Shown: piece by piece, positions 1 through 8,365 of the stretch
Layout: each line of letters begins with the position of its first letter
Numbering within the stretch: position 1 is the stretch's first letter
Assembly (NCBI RefSeq): GCF_000949455.1
Contig: NZ_JXXK01000002.1
Span: forward strand, 1 to 64,000
Direction: 5' to 3'
DNA length: 64,000 nt
DNA from: Ruthenibacterium lactatiformans
Lineage (GTDB): Bacteria > Bacillota > Clostridia > Oscillospirales > Ruminococcaceae
Notes under the pieces: model-generated
Told to the model about the DNA's origin: nothing
What the model saw: the letters and a program-made list of their open reading frames with translations, nothing else
Database searches by the model: none
Program-made: the position numbers and the translations under genes

Positions 1-186
1 TACTCCCGCAGCGGCGGCTTCCACCAAACACAGCAGGTGCGCGCTGCCGGGATGGCTGTCGCCAAACGTGCTCTCCACCATTACCTGCGGTTTTTCCAGG
101 TCGGCCTCCGTCTGCCCCATACCCATGCGCAGCGGGTCGATCTCCGGCGAAAGCGTCCGCACCTTCTGGCTGATCATTTCCTGCAT
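1..186 (-). CDS. IlvD/Edd-family dehydratase, N-terminal fragment
   Basis: First 62 codons of a gene that reads leftward off the window edge. The visible N-terminus contains MVESTFGDSHPGSAHL, which resembles the opening of the IlvD/Edd family (dihydroxy-acid dehydratase, phosphogluconate dehydratase, sugar-acid dehydratases), Fe-S enzymes that remove water from 2,3-dihydroxy acids. The cluster cysteines and the metal site lie beyond the edge, so the substrate cannot be told. The ATG at 184-186 follows GGAGTGTAGAG on the minus strand, a usable ribosome site. Family assignment rests on a short stretch and is moderate; the reading frame itself is clear. Confidence 0.6.
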   Translation of the reverse strand, partial: MQEMISQKVRTLSPEIDPLRMGMGQTEADLEKPQVMVESTFGDSHPGSAHLLCLVEAAAAGV

Positions 187-561
187 TCTCTACACTCCTT
201 TTGATGATTGCGGCGGCTCACCGTTTTTTCCTGTACAGCGTTAAATAGATATCCATACCACAAGCAAATTCCTTTGGGGAATAATATCTTTTATGTCTAA
301 AATATTGTAGCATATAGGCGCTGTCACAGCAAAAGCTTTTTTGCTGTACCAAATATTTTTCCCGAATACAAAAGGCGGGACGTCTACGCTTGCCTTCAAC
401 CTCTGTCGCAGTTATAATAAATGTTGTTCGCGGCTGCAAGGCAAGCAGCTTTCACCTGATATCAGTGGTGCATTATGAAAGAGATACGAAAAAAGAGGGC
501 GGTTTCTGCCGCATTAAAAAATACGTCCGGAGGTGATATTGAATAGACAGGAGAATGATAT
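187..561. other. Intergenic region, no gene supported
   Basis: This 375-base gap separates two divergently oriented genes and is more AT-rich than its surroundings. It must hold both promoters, but I could not pick a convincing -35/-10 pair for either. A minus-strand open frame at 218-439 has no ribosome site and no recognisable motif. A small hairpin with GCGG/CCGC arms lies at about 500-513 and has an A-run on its left (T-run on the minus strand). Confidence 0.4.
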
Positions 562-1242
562 ATGAATCGCATCCCCAACCCTGACACAGTCTTTCCCAAC
601 GAATACGGCACTTCATGCTTTTTAAAAAACGTGATCACCGCCCCCAACATCTTTGTCGGCGATTATACTTATTACGACGACCCCGCTGCACCTGCGGATT
701 TTGAAAAGAACAACGTGCTGTTCAACTGGCCCGAATTCGGCGACAGACTCATCATCGGGAAGTTCTGCTGCATTGCGAGCGGCGCGCGCTTCATTATGGG
801 CAGCGCGAACCACCGGATGTGCAGCGTCACCACTTACCCATTCAATGTATTCGGCGGCGCATGGGCTGAAAGTACGCCGCCGCACCTGTCCCAGCTCCCA
901 TTCAAGGGCGATACCGTTGTGGGCAGCGATGTATGGCTGGGGCGGGAATGCACCGTCATGCCGGGCGTAAAAATCGGTGACGGCGCCATTGTTGCGGCTT
1001 ATTCCGTTGTGACGCGGAACGTAGACCCTTACACCGTCGTGGGCGGCAATCCCGCAAGGCTGCTCAAGCACCGCTTTGACGCAGAGCTGACCGGGCTTTT
1101 GCTGCAGTTTCGCTGGTGGGACCTTCCGGCGCAGCAGGTGACGGAGCTTCTGCCGCTGCTGTGCGACCCCGACCTGGAGCATGTGCGCAAAACACTGCGC
1201 GCCCTGCTCCAGACGGAAACGGAGCGGCCGCATATATTATAA
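562..1242 (+). CDS. Vat/CatB-type hexapeptide acetyltransferase
   Basis: A 226-residue protein with the left-handed beta-helix pattern of the xenobiotic acetyltransferase family (streptogramin Vat and CatB chloramphenicol enzymes), which move an acetyl group from acetyl-CoA onto a hydroxyl. The N-terminus has the family's NFVGDYTYYDD-like stretch (residues 30-40). The presumed catalytic histidine is His84 in GSANHRM. Hexapeptide repeats run to about residue 165 (VVGSDVWLG, VMPGVKIGDGAIVAAYSVV, VGGNPARLLKHRF), followed by a helical tail. Length fits the family. AGGAG sits 8 bases before the ATG. The gene stands alone before a terminator. The substrate is not predictable; resistance is possible but unproven. 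Confidence 0.85.
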   Translation: MNRIPNPDTVFPNEYGTSCFLKNVITAPNIFVGDYTYYDDPAAPADFEKNNVLFNWPEFGDRLIIGKFCCIASGARFIMGSANHRMCSVTTYPFNVFGGAWAESTPPHLSQLPFKGDTVVGSDVWLGRECTVMPGVKIGDGAIVAAYSVVTRNVDPYTVVGGNPARLLKHRFDAELTGLLLQFRWWDLPAQQVTELLPLLCDPDLEHVRKTLRALLQTETERPHIL

Positions 1243-1250
1243 AATGCAGA

Positions 1251-1295
1251 ACACCCGGCAGCCGAAACGGTCTGCCGGGTGTTTCCCTTATTTTG
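1251..1295. terminator. Intrinsic terminator between convergent genes
   Basis: An 11-bp perfect stem (ACACCCGGCAG at 1251-1261, CTGCCGGGTGT at 1272-1282) is followed by a T-rich stretch. It ends the acetyltransferase transcript and may also stop the convergent ridA transcript. Confidence 0.85.
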
Positions 1296-1322
1296 CCCCT
1301 ATTGACATAAAGCTTATATGCT

Positions 1323-1700
1323 TTACAGTGCCGCGATCGCTTCGATCTCGCACAGGACATTCTTAGGCAGTGTCTTCACCGCCACACAGGACCGTGCGGG
1401 ACGTGACACGAACGCCTCAGCATACACAGCGTTGAAAGCCGCAAAGTCGCTCATGTCCGCCAGGAAACAGGTCGTTTTCACCACTTTGTCAAACGAAGTG
1501 CCGTTGGCTTCCAGAATCGCCCCGACATTGGCGACGCTCTGGCGCGCCTGTTCCTCGATGGTCGCACCCGCGATCTCGCCCGTGGCCGGATCAATGGGGA
1601 TCTGGCCGGAAGTGAACAGCAGATTCCCGACAGACACCGCCTGCGAGTACGGGCCGATGGCCGCGGGTGCTTTTTCTGTCTGCGTGTATTTGATTTCCAT
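1323..1700 (-). CDS. ridA: RidA-family enamine/imine deaminase
   Basis: A 125-residue RidA (YjgF/YER057c) protein. The family hydrolyses reactive 2-aminoacrylate and related enamines released by PLP enzymes, forming 2-ketoacids and ammonia; it acts as a cytoplasmic homotrimer. The typical landmarks are present in order: APAAIGPYSQAV near the N-terminus, LLFTSGQIPIDPATGE, the catalytic-pocket arginine in the segment FVSRPARSCVAVKTLP (residues about 100-115), and the final CEIEAIA. The ATG at 1698-1700 was chosen over upstream in-frame codons because AAAGGAAAG precedes it by the right distance and it matches the family's usual start. It is a single-gene unit divergent from the deacetylase gene. 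Confidence 0.93.
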   Translation of the reverse strand: MEIKYTQTEKAPAAIGPYSQAVSVGNLLFTSGQIPIDPATGEIAGATIEEQARQSVANVGAILEANGTSFDKVVKTTCFLADMSDFAAFNAVYAEAFVSRPARSCVAVKTLPKNVLCEIEAIAAL

Positions 1701-1988
1701 GTTTCTTTCCTTTCTGTGGAACAAAAGCGCCATGTGCCGTACCGAATGCCGCACCTCTTCCACCTCGCATAATAGATATGGATTTATCGTAGCACCGGCG
1801 TTTTCACTTGTCAACCGAAGCGCTGTATTTTCTCGTGTATGCCTCTCCACGGGGCGCAGCGCTCTGCAAAATATTCGGCGGCTCATTCTTTTCCGTCACA
1901 GGGTGTGCACGGCGAACAAAATCTGTCCGCCGTTACATTTTTCTTTTTGCGCCCGCATATGATTGCACCACAAGGCAGGTGAACAAAG

Positions 1989-2825
1989 ATGTATCTATGC
2001 ATCCCGAAAAAAGCGGCCCACCGCGTACTGGCTGCCGTGCTGTGCGCTGCGGCGGCGGGCGGCGTTCTGCTGGGGCTCGGCTGGCCGCGGGCGGAGGCAG
2101 AACCCGCGGCTGTGGCTGCTGCTTCTTATGAATGGGGCCTTTCGTTTCAGACGGAAAACGAACCGCCCGTTCCCAACCTCTCAGCCGAAAAGCTGCGCCC
2201 CTTCGATGCTTTTTACTGCGGAGACGCGGAGCAGAAGCGGCTGTATCTGACGTTCGATGCAGGGTATGAGAACGGCAATACCGCACCCATTCTTGACGCG
2301 CTGAAAAAGCACAACGCCCCCGGCACCTTCTTTGTAGTAGGCAGCTATATCAAGGAAAACCCGGACCTGATCAAGCGGATGGTCGCCGAAGGCCATACGG
2401 TAGGCAACCACACCTATCACCACCCGAACATGTCCCAAAAAGATGAAGCCTCTTTCAAAAAAGAGCTGAATGATCTTGCCGCGCTGTTCCAGGAAACGAC
2501 AGGAACGCCCCTGCCGCTTTTCTATCGACCGCCCGAAGGCAAATTCAGCGATGAAAACCTTACCTGGGCGCAGGAACTGGGCTACAAAACCATTTTCTGG
2601 AGCCTCGCCTATGTGGACTGGAAACAGGATGCACAGCCTTCGCGGGAGGCCGCTTTTGACAAACTGATGCCCCGTACCCACGACGGCGCGATCGTGCTCC
2701 TGCATTCCACCAGCGCCACCAATGCGGCAATTCTGGATGAATTGCTGACACGGTGGGAAGAGATGGGGTATACCTTCGGCACACTTTCAGAACTTGGCGC
2801 GCCGCCTGCCGCGCCTGCCGCATGA
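1989..2825 (+). CDS. pdaA: PdaA-like polysaccharide deacetylase (spore cortex)
   Basis: A 278-residue secreted NodB-domain deacetylase. Residues 1-38 form a signal or anchor segment. The NodB motifs are visible: TFDAGYEN (catalytic Asp), GNHTYHHP (metal His pair), FYRPPEG and the late LLHST. The wording YLTFDAGYENGNT and the insertion VDWKQDAQPS are characteristic of PdaA, which removes the N-acetyl group from muramic acid during muramic-lactam formation in the spore cortex. The stop codon overlaps the ATG of an Amidase_3 gene, and PdaA works together with CwlD in this pathway, which strengthens the assignment. CATATGA at 1956-1962 could belong to a sigma-G type -10 element, but the -35 is poor. 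Confidence 0.88.
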   Translation: MYLCIPKKAAHRVLAAVLCAAAAGGVLLGLGWPRAEAEPAAVAAASYEWGLSFQTENEPPVPNLSAEKLRPFDAFYCGDAEQKRLYLTFDAGYENGNTAPILDALKKHNAPGTFFVVGSYIKENPDLIKRMVAEGHTVGNHTYHHPNMSQKDEASFKKELNDLAALFQETTGTPLPLFYRPPEGKFSDENLTWAQELGYKTIFWSLAYVDWKQDAQPSREAAFDKLMPRTHDGAIVLLHSTSATNAAILDELLTRWEEMGYTFGTLSELGAPPAAPAA

Positions 2826-3733
2826 GCGGGCCCGCACGCGCTTCCGGAGGCCGCGGCCCGCGCTCTGCGAGGCAGGGCGGCGTATACAGCCTGCACACCC
2901 GCGGCAGGCGCGCGCTTTGCCTTGGAGCGGTATGCCTTGCCGGCCTGCTGATGGCCGCATGCATGCACACGGTGCTCAGCGAGCCTGCCGGTTTTTCGGG
3001 CACGCCCCGCAGCCCGGCGCCTGCATCGCCTTCACCGCCCCAACTCACGGGCGACCCGGACCGGCCGTATCTGCTGCAGACCCAGCCGCCCTACACCGTG
3101 GCGCTGGATGCCGGACACGGCGGCTTCGACACCGGTGCGGAGGCGATCATCAAAGAACTGGAAGTATGCGAACAGACGGTAAACGCCCTCTATACGCTTC
3201 TGGAGCAGGACTCCAACTATGCGCCTGTGCGCACGCGCCCCAACGGCGAGGACCGCTCCATCAAGGAGCGTGCACAGGCCGCGACCGACGCCGGCGCTTC
3301 CCTGCTTCTGAGCGTTCATGCCAACAGCGACGAAAGCACGGGACAGTCCCACGGCTTTGAATGCTTCCCCACGCCGCCCGGGCGCACCTACTCGGAAGAA
3401 TCCATGCGCTTTGCCCAATGCATCGCGCAGAAAATGGGCGGCGCCGGGCACCGCCTGCGCGGAGAAAACGGCATTCGTTTCGCCTATTACAACGGAAAGA
3501 GCAAACGCATCGTGGACAGCACCGACACCAAGATACGCGAGCAAAAGAGCTTCGGCATCGTGGAAAGGCCCTACTGCCCCGCCGTGCTGGTGGAGCAGTG
3601 TTTTCTGACCAATTACAGCGATGTGGAAAACTGGACGGGAGAGGCCGGATGCGCCCGCGCCGCACGTATCTATTACGAGGCGATCTGCGCCTATTTCGGC
3701 ACCGAGCCTCTGCCGCAGGGCGGCAGCGTGTGA
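2822..3733 (+). CDS. N-acetylmuramoyl-L-alanine amidase (Amidase_3, CwlD-like)
   Basis: A 303-residue Amidase_3 protein with an N-terminal membrane segment (residues 31-47, ending MAAC, a possible but weak lipobox) and a Pro-rich linker. Zn ligands and catalytic residues can be placed: His99 in LDAGHGG, Glu117 in VCEQTVN, His166 in SVHANSD, and the Glu in VLVEQCFLTN. These enzymes cut the lactyl bond between MurNAc and the peptide. The ATG overlaps the pdaA stop in ATGA, so the two are probably translationally coupled; no separate ribosome site is seen. Pairing with PdaA suggests it supplies stripped MurNAc for muramic-lactam synthesis, as CwlD does. An earlier in-frame ATG at 2753 lies inside pdaA and is less likely. 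Confidence 0.86.
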   Translation: MSGPARASGGRGPRSARQGGVYSLHTRGRRALCLGAVCLAGLLMAACMHTVLSEPAGFSGTPRSPAPASPSPPQLTGDPDRPYLLQTQPPYTVALDAGHGGFDTGAEAIIKELEVCEQTVNALYTLLEQDSNYAPVRTRPNGEDRSIKERAQAATDAGASLLLSVHANSDESTGQSHGFECFPTPPGRTYSEESMRFAQCIAQKMGGAGHRLRGENGIRFAYYNGKSKRIVDSTDTKIREQKSFGIVERPYCPAVLVEQCFLTNYSDVENWTGEAGCARAARIYYEAICAYFGTEPLPQGGSV

Positions 3734-3764
3734 ACGCCGCACCGCTCTTTCCACGAATACAGCA

Positions 3765-3802
3765 GCGCGCCCCCGGCCCTTGCGGCGGGGGCGCGCGTTT
3801 TG
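3765..3802 (+). terminator. Intrinsic terminator after the amidase gene
   Basis: Ten-base perfect GC stem (GCGCGCCCCC at 3765-3774, GGGGGCGCGC at 3787-3796) followed by GTTTTG. Confidence 0.85.
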
Positions 3803-3846
3803 CATCCGGCGGCAACCGCCGTTTTTCAAGCGCCGGTGCGGCACGT

Positions 3847-4986
3847 TTATTTCATATCGTTTCTGCGGTGCAGCGCAACGGCGCATGCCGTCATGCCCAT
3901 CAGCGCAAACACCGTGCACAGCATGCCTGCCCAGATGCCGAACCGCTGCGCCACCGCGCCTGTGATATACGGCATTAAAACCGCGCCCACGCCCGCTGCG
4001 GGAAGCATCACGCCGAGGCCCGCGCCGGAGAGCGCATTCCCCGCCGCGACAGCCGTCGGGTTCACGCCTGCAATGGCCAGGCCGAACAGGAACAGGCAGA
4101 TCAGCGCAGATGCGGGCGTTTTTGCCACGAGAAGCAGGATATAGGTGCCTACGCAGCATGCGGACATCAGAGAAAGGGTGCGGAAGCTGTTTTTTACCGG
4201 GAAAACAAATGCGATGCACAGACGCCCGGCCAGCATTGCGCCCCAGATGACCGTAACGGTCATCTGGCCCGCCGGGCCCGAGAGGATGCCCACATCCTTG
4301 AAATATGTCACCATCCAGCCCGTGACGCTGATCTCCGTGCAGTTTTGAAAAAAGACAAGCCCGGTCAGCACCCAAAAACGGGGCGAACGCAGAAAAGACC
4401 AGTCGTTTTTGACACGCGCGCCGTCTCCTGTGCGGCCCGGCAGACCCGCCAACGCGAACACGCCCCACAGCGCCGCGCCGCACAGTGCAAGGCCTGCCAT
4501 GGGCGCCCACCAGGGCAGCCCGCCCATACCCAGCGCCGCAATAAACAGCGGGCACAGCAGCGACCCCGTGGCAAAGCATGCATGGATGAGATTCATGCAT
4601 TTCGTGCGCTCCCGTGCATGCGCCGCGATAAGCGCGCTGCTGGTGTTCAGCGTTGTGCCCTTGGCCACGCCCACCAATGTGAAAGCGGCCAGCAGCGCCC
4701 ACGGGCTTCCCGTGAGGATCATTGCGCCGTAACCCAGCGCCGCACCGCCCGCCAGCATAAGAACGGTGCGCCGCTGGCCCCAGTGCGCGGGCAGCATGCC
4801 CGCGGCAAAGCCCGCCGCAAGGTTGCCCACGCTCAGCATGGCCAGCAGCAGGCCGCTCCACTGGTAGCTCAGGCCGTACCGTTCCTGCAAAAGCGCCATC
4901 ACCACTCCGCCGCTGCTGGCGCACACACCATTGAGCAGCATGGCCGGATATGCGCAGGCCGCCTTGTTTTGCCGCAAAGCATTCAT
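3847..4986 (-). CDS. Major facilitator superfamily transporter
   Basis: A 379-residue polytopic membrane protein with about twelve hydrophobic segments in two halves, as in MFS carriers. The loop after TM2 (AGMLPAHWGQRRTVLMLAGG) resembles the MFS motif A region. The charge-poor helices and overall length fit small drug or metabolite exporters and nitrate/sugar-type carriers, but no substrate motif is recognisable. The ATG at 4984-4986 was chosen because GGAGG precedes it by seven bases; an upstream in-frame ATG (5004) would place that ribosome site inside the gene. It is transcribed alone, convergent with the amidase. Confidence 0.85.
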   Translation of the reverse strand: MNALRQNKAACAYPAMLLNGVCASSGGVVMALLQERYGLSYQWSGLLLAMLSVGNLAAGFAAGMLPAHWGQRRTVLMLAGGAALGYGAMILTGSPWALLAAFTLVGVAKGTTLNTSSALIAAHARERTKCMNLIHACFATGSLLCPLFIAALGMGGLPWWAPMAGLALCGAALWGVFALAGLPGRTGDGARVKNDWSFLRSPRFWVLTGLVFFQNCTEISVTGWMVTYFKDVGILSGPAGQMTVTVIWGAMLAGRLCIAFVFPVKNSFRTLSLMSACCVGTYILLLVAKTPASALICLFLFGLAIAGVNPTAVAAGNALSGAGLGVMLPAAGVGAVLMPYITGAVAQRFGIWAGMLCTVFALMGMTACAVALHRRNDMK

Positions 4987-5088
4987 AAAACATCCTCCAG
5001 GCAAAGTAATGCCGCAGGCCTTTCCCGACCCGCAGCTATGGGTGCGGCGCTTTTGGCGCGGCGCCCGTCTTTTTGTATTCCAGTGTAG

Positions 5089-5117
5089 AAAAAAACGCCC
5101 GCCCCGTCAAGCGGGCA
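5089..5117 (-). terminator. Intrinsic terminator after ptsI
   Basis: On the minus strand GCCCGC/GCGGGC arms (5111-5116 and 5097-5102) are followed by a run of seven T residues (A-run at 5089-5095 on the plus strand). Confidence 0.7.
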
Positions 5118-5195
5118 GGCGCAAAACCGCAAGAATGGCATGTGGGAACGGGATTTCCGCAATTTGTGCAAATCCTGCTCCCCGCCGCTTTGCTG

Positions 5196-6905
5196 CTATC
5201 TGCGGCGCGCGGCCAGCAGCGCCCGCACAGCATCCGCATCCGGACAGGCCAGTGCCTCCTTCGCCGTGCAAAGCGCTTCTTCCTCCGTCCAGCGTGAAAC
5301 AGTCCGGCGCACTTCCGGCAGAGCGGAGGGCCCAGCACTGAAAGAATCCAGGCCAAACGCCATCCACAGAGGAATAAGACACGGGTCTGCTGCAGCTTCG
5401 CCGCACATGCACACCGGCACATCTGCCGCACGGCCCGCGGCGATCACATCCCGAATGCTGCGCAGCACCGCCGGATGGCAGGGTGCATATAGCTCCGCAA
5501 TGTCTGCATTGCCCCGGTCCGCGGCTAAAATGTACTGCACCAGGTCGTTGGTACCAATACTGAAAAAATCCGCCTCCTTCGCCAGCAGATCCGCAATGAC
5601 GGCGGCGGCCGGCGTTTCGATCATCACGCCCAGAGAAATCGCCCCGTCAAATGCAACGCCCCTCGCGGAAAGCGCCTGCTTTTCCTGCTCCAGCATCGTC
5701 CGTGCAGCGCGCAGCTCCTGTACGCCCGTCACCATTGGCAGCATGAGCCTGATGTTCCCACGCTCCGCCCCCGCGCGCAGCAGCGCCCGAAGCTGCGTGC
5801 GGAACACCTCAGGCCGGGCAAGGCAGTAGCGGATGCCCCGGCGGCCCAGGTAAGGATTCTCCTCCTTTTCCTGTCCCAGATACGGCAGCGCCTTGTCGCC
5901 GCCGATATCCAACGTACGGACAACCGCGGGCCTGTCCCCCATAGCGCGGGACACCGATGCATAAGCTTCGTACTGCTCCTCCTCCGTGGGCAAGGATGTA
6001 CGTCCCATAAACAGAAATTCCGTCCGCAGCAGCCCGACTCCTTCCGCCCCGGCTTCATCCGCCGCAGCGGTCTGCCACACGCCGCCGATATTGGCGTACA
6101 GCGCGTACCTTTGGCCGCGGGCGCTCACCGCCGGGCCCGCGCGGTACGCCTGCAGCGCCTCCGCCTGTCTTTTCTCCTCCTCCTGTTTTTTCCGGTACCG
6201 CGCCAGCTCCGCCCCGCTTGGAGATACGATCACCGCGCCCTGCCCGCCGTCCACGACGACATCCTCCCCGCTCCGCAGCACAGACGCGGCCCCCGCGGCT
6301 CCCAGTACGGCGGGAAGGCCCAACGCACGCGCCAGAATGGCGGCATGGCTCGTCATGCCGCCGCATTCCGCCACAAAAGCGGCAACATTTTCCCGGTTCA
6401 CGCTCACGGTCATGGAAGGCGTGAGATCCCATGCGACCAGCACGGTGCCCGGAGGCACGTCCGGGATGGACGCTTCACTGCGCCCCAGCAAAATCGCCAG
6501 CAGGCGGGCGCGGATATCCTCTATGTCCGCGGCACGCTGCGCCAGCAATTCGTCGCCTGCCGCGGCAAACAGCTGGATGTATGACGCACACACTGCGTCC
6601 AAAGCGGCCTCCGCGCATTCGCCCGCTTCAATGCGGCTGTCTGTCTGCGCAAGCAGAGCCGGATCGTTTGCCATCAGAATCTGACTGGCGAGGATGTCCG
6701 CCTCTTGTCCGTCCAGGCGCGCGCGCAGCGCGTCCGCCATAGCCTGCGTCCGCTGTGCAAATGCCTGCACGGCCGTGCGCAGGCGTGCTTTTTCCTGCTG
6801 CACGCCCGCGAAATGGACCTGTGTGTAATCAAGGCTCCCCTCCGCAATAACCACGGCCCGGCCGATGCCGACACCAGGGGAGACGCCTACGCCTTGCAGC
6901 AACAT
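5196..6905 (-). CDS. ptsI: PTS enzyme I (phosphoenolpyruvate-protein phosphotransferase)
   Basis: A 569-residue enzyme I, close to the usual 570-575. It takes phosphate from phosphoenolpyruvate onto a histidine and passes it to HPr. Visible landmarks: GVGVSPGVGIGRAV at the N-terminus, the HPr-binding helical region (about 30-140), the phosphohistidine His187 in CGGMTSHAAILARAL, the PEP-binding LLRTEFLFM, and the C-terminal PCMCGE-like segment VCMCGEAAADP with the active-site cysteine. The start ATG has AAGAGGAAC upstream. It follows fruK by 28 bases on the same strand, forming a fruK-ptsI unit. No HPr or fructose-specific EII gene is in the window, so the usual partners must be elsewhere. Confidence 0.95.
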   Translation of the reverse strand: MLLQGVGVSPGVGIGRAVVIAEGSLDYTQVHFAGVQQEKARLRTAVQAFAQRTQAMADALRARLDGQEADILASQILMANDPALLAQTDSRIEAGECAEAALDAVCASYIQLFAAAGDELLAQRAADIEDIRARLLAILLGRSEASIPDVPPGTVLVAWDLTPSMTVSVNRENVAAFVAECGGMTSHAAILARALGLPAVLGAAGAASVLRSGEDVVVDGGQGAVIVSPSGAELARYRKKQEEEKRQAEALQAYRAGPAVSARGQRYALYANIGGVWQTAAADEAGAEGVGLLRTEFLFMGRTSLPTEEEQYEAYASVSRAMGDRPAVVRTLDIGGDKALPYLGQEKEENPYLGRRGIRYCLARPEVFRTQLRALLRAGAERGNIRLMLPMVTGVQELRAARTMLEQEKQALSARGVAFDGAISLGVMIETPAAAVIADLLAKEADFFSIGTNDLVQYILAADRGNADIAELYAPCHPAVLRSIRDVIAAGRAADVPVCMCGEAAADPCLIPLWMAFGLDSFSAGPSALPEVRRTVSRWTEEEALCTAKEALACPDADAVRALLAARRR

Positions 6906-6933
6906 GTTCCTCTTCCCTTTCCCGGTATTCCGC

Positions 6934-7836
6934 TTAAAAGGTATTCAGCAGCTTCAATATTTCTTCCTTTGTGGCCAGCTCATCGGAAAACGCCGTCGCG
7001 CTGCCCGCGGCCGCGCCCATGCGCAGAGCGTAGGAATAGGTGCCCAGCTTGAGGTAACCGGCCAAAAAGCCCGCCACCATGGAATCGCCCGCACCCACTG
7101 CATTGCGCACCGTGCCCCGCGGAACGCCGATCTCCTGGAACTGACCCGTTTCGTCCAGCAGGATCGCACCGTCGCCCGCCAGAGAAACGAGCACGTTGCG
7201 CGCGCCCTTGTCCTGCAGCTTTGCGGCGCATGCACGGATATCATCCCCGGTTTTCAGTGTGCGGCCGAACAGCTCGCCCAACTCGTGCTGGTTTGGCTTG
7301 ATAAGGAACGGGCGGTACTTCAGAACATTCAGCAGAAGATCCCCCGTGGCATCCACTGTGACGCGCACCTTCTTTTCCTGCAGCGCGGCCATGATCTTCT
7401 CATAGATATCGCCCGGCATACCCGCGGGAATACTGCCCGCCAGAACAAGGTCATCGCCGTCCGTGACGGCGTCCAGCTTTTTGTACAGCAGCGCCAGCGC
7501 CGCCGGGCCTATGTCCGGCCCTTTGCCGTTGATCTCCGTCTCGCAGGCGCCGCGAATTTTCACATTGATGCGGGTCATCCCGTTTTGCAGACGGATAAAA
7601 TCCGTGCGCAGCCCTTTTCTTTGCAGCGCGTTTTCAACGGCATCGCCTGTGAAGCCCGCCAAAAAGCCCAGCGCCACATTTTCTATGCCCAGGTTCGTCA
7701 GCACCGTGGAGACGTTGATCCCCTTGCCGCCGCAATAGACCGCCTCATCGCCGGTCCGGTTCACAGTTCCTTGCGTCAGGTGCTCCAGCTGCACCACATA
7801 GTCGATGGCCGGATTGAATGTAACTGTATAGATCAT
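6934..7836 (-). CDS. fruK: 1-phosphofructokinase (PfkB family)
   Basis: A 300-residue PfkB-family sugar kinase of the LacC/FruK branch. The opening MIYTVTFNPAIDYVV and the GGKGINVSTVLTNLG segment (about 37-51) are typical of 1-phosphofructokinase, and NAVGAGDSMVAGF near residue 245-257 holds the catalytic Asp and anion hole. The enzyme phosphorylates fructose 1-phosphate to fructose 1,6-bisphosphate; tagatose-6-phosphate kinase is the closest alternative. The ATG at 7834-7836 was chosen since AGGAGG lies seven bases upstream. Linkage to ptsI and a catabolite-response-like sequence upstream fit PTS sugar use. Confidence 0.9.
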   Translation of the reverse strand: MIYTVTFNPAIDYVVQLEHLTQGTVNRTGDEAVYCGGKGINVSTVLTNLGIENVALGFLAGFTGDAVENALQRKGLRTDFIRLQNGMTRINVKIRGACETEINGKGPDIGPAALALLYKKLDAVTDGDDLVLAGSIPAGMPGDIYEKIMAALQEKKVRVTVDATGDLLLNVLKYRPFLIKPNQHELGELFGRTLKTGDDIRACAAKLQDKGARNVLVSLAGDGAILLDETGQFQEIGVPRGTVRNAVGAGDSMVAGFLAGYLKLGTYSYALRMGAAAGSATAFSDELATKEEILKLLNTF

Positions 7837-7863
7837 ATGTTTGCCTCCTTGATCGTTGATGCT

Positions 7864-7892
7864 ATCATAACACTGCATGCGTTCAATTTCAA
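7864..7892 (-). promoter_or_regulatory. Sigma-A type promoter for fruK-ptsI
   Basis: On the minus strand TTGAAA (7887-7892) and TATGAT (7864-7869) are 17 bases apart, 28 bases or so before the fruK start. Confidence 0.6.
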
Positions 7893-7953
7893 ATATTTCC
7901 CACCGCGCACGAAGCCTGAGTTTTCCGGCGGAAAACGTGCGGAAAATGTCTTT

Positions 7954-7967
7954 TGTTAACGTTTCCT
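7954..7967. promoter_or_regulatory. Possible cre (CcpA) site
   Basis: TGTTAACGTTTCCT matches 12 of 14 positions of the cre consensus TGWNANCGNTNWCA. It lies in the divergent region between the fruK-ptsI promoter and the riboswitch promoter. Short and degenerate, so weak evidence. Confidence 0.3.
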
Positions 7968-7981
7968 TTACAAACAGGGAC

Positions 7982-8009
7982 TTGCAAGCGGCGAAAGCTG
8001 GTGTATAAT
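7982..8009 (+). promoter_or_regulatory. Sigma-A type promoter for the Mn riboswitch transcript
   Basis: TTGCAA (7982-7987) and TATAAT (8004-8009) with a 16-base spacer. Transcription would start near 8016, about 25 bases before the aptamer. Confidence 0.75.
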
Positions 8010-8036
8010 ATTGAACAAAGGAAACTTTTTCTTTTC

Positions 8037-8135
8037 TCCATGAGGGAGTAGTTCACGCCCCCGCCGGGGCGGTTTTAAGTCAACAGCATGGCCCGCACAC
8101 GGACCTGGCTTAAAAGTAAGAGCGAGACTCATGTG
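8037..8135 (+). ncRNA. yybP-ykoY manganese riboswitch aptamer
   Basis: The closing helix P1 is CATGAG (8039-8044) with CTCATG (8128-8133). The two conserved ligand-site strands follow directly inside it: GGGAGTAG (8044-8051) on the 5' side and AGCGAGAC (8121-8128) on the 3' side, with two GC-rich hairpins between. This is the layout of the yybP-ykoY class, which binds Mn2+. The right P1 strand overlaps the left arm of the terminator at 8127-8139, so ligand binding should prevent termination and switch the downstream ATPase on. Confidence 0.9.
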
Positions 8136-8164
8136 TGGCGCCAAGCCGCACGTGGGTCTTTTTT
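8127..8164 (+). terminator. Riboswitch-controlled terminator
   Basis: Thirteen paired positions (8127-8139 with 8145-8157, three G-U pairs), loop GCCAA, then a T-rich tail TCTTTTTT. Its left arm shares ACTCATG with aptamer helix P1, giving two mutually exclusive structures. About 200 bases with no clear feature separate it from the gene. Confidence 0.88.
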
Positions 8165-8365
8165 CTTATCCAGGCCTCTTGACGGACAGGGATATGCCCC
8201 ACAGGCCGCCCCTGCATTTTGCCGGGGTCTGGTATTGTGCGTGGCTTTTTTGCGTTGTTCCCCCATGCCGGGCGCTCGGCGCATGTTCCGCGGATGAAAA
8301 ACAGCTTGCTGTTTTTTCATAGAAACACCAAATTGGGAAACCCTTGAAACGAGAAAGGATGTTGT

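Noticed and set aside
218..439. 73-codon minus-strand frame in the first intergenic region
   Set aside because: No ribosome site, no motif, and AT-rich non-coding-like composition.
3032..4993. Minus-strand frame of about 650 codons spanning the amidase and MFS genes
   Set aside because: Crosses a strong terminator and two genes with clear family motifs in other frames.
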